From NCBI GenBank assembly GCA_020058355.1, contig JAGVEG010000095.1, forward strand, positions 1 to 5,517: DNA of 5,517 bases, in the 5' to 3' direction. The stretch is from Candidatus Berkelbacteria bacterium (GTDB lineage: Bacteria; Patescibacteriota; UBA1384; CAILIB01). The notes under the pieces were generated by a model. It searched no databases, was not told the DNA's origin, and worked only from the letters and a program-made list of their open reading frames with translations. Below are positions 5,512 to 5,517 of this stretch, one piece after another. The number at the start of each line of letters is the position of its first letter. Within the stretch, counting starts at the first letter, position 1. Made by a program: the position numbers and the translations under genes.

Positions 5512-5517
5512 AACAAT

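Overview
The window reads as a stretch of bacterial chromosome carrying housekeeping genes, nearly all on the minus strand. In minus-strand order they are greA, lysS, an AAA ATPase of the DUF4143 type, a MazE/AbrB-like antitoxin relic, serS, and, beyond an intergenic region, the start of a SulP-type anion permease. One small gene, too short for ordinary ORF calling, lies on the plus strand between serS and the permease. Hand-sampled GC is about 50-58% in lysS and serS. The SerRS variant motifs (SAE for the usual TxE, a THSAD loop, an MND-A motif 3) resemble, from memory, SerRS of Candidate Phyla Radiation bacteria such as Parcubacteria or Peribacteria-like lineages. DUF4143 ATPases and compact operons fit that, but it is an inference, not an identification.

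Layout. 1-356 (minus): N-terminal 118 residues of a SulP permease, running off the left edge. 357-593: intergenic, with divergent promoter-like elements, a 14-bp palindrome and a leader hairpin. 594-719 (plus): a 41-residue, single-helix membrane protein with a good Shine-Dalgarno sequence. 725-753: a strong hairpin terminator shared by the converging small gene and serS. 765-2048 (minus): serS. 2072-2344 (minus): shortened MazE-like antitoxin with no toxin. 2356-3486 (minus): DUF4143 ATPase. 3505-3568: two tandem copies of a 32-bp unit, each with a perfect 18-bp hairpin/palindrome, sitting between the ATPase promoter and the lysS stop codon. 3563-5041 (minus): lysS with a GTG start. 5047-5511 (minus): greA, nearly complete at the right edge.

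How they work together. greA (rescue of backtracked RNA polymerase) and lysS (lysyl-tRNA synthesis) are 5 bp apart and very probably co-transcribed. serS belongs to the same translation theme, but is separated from lysS by a lower-GC ATPase/antitoxin segment that looks like an acquired or decaying cassette. The least explained elements are the tandem palindromes ahead of the ATPase, the decayed antitoxin and the small membrane protein. No RNA genes, insertion sequences or CRISPR arrays were seen.
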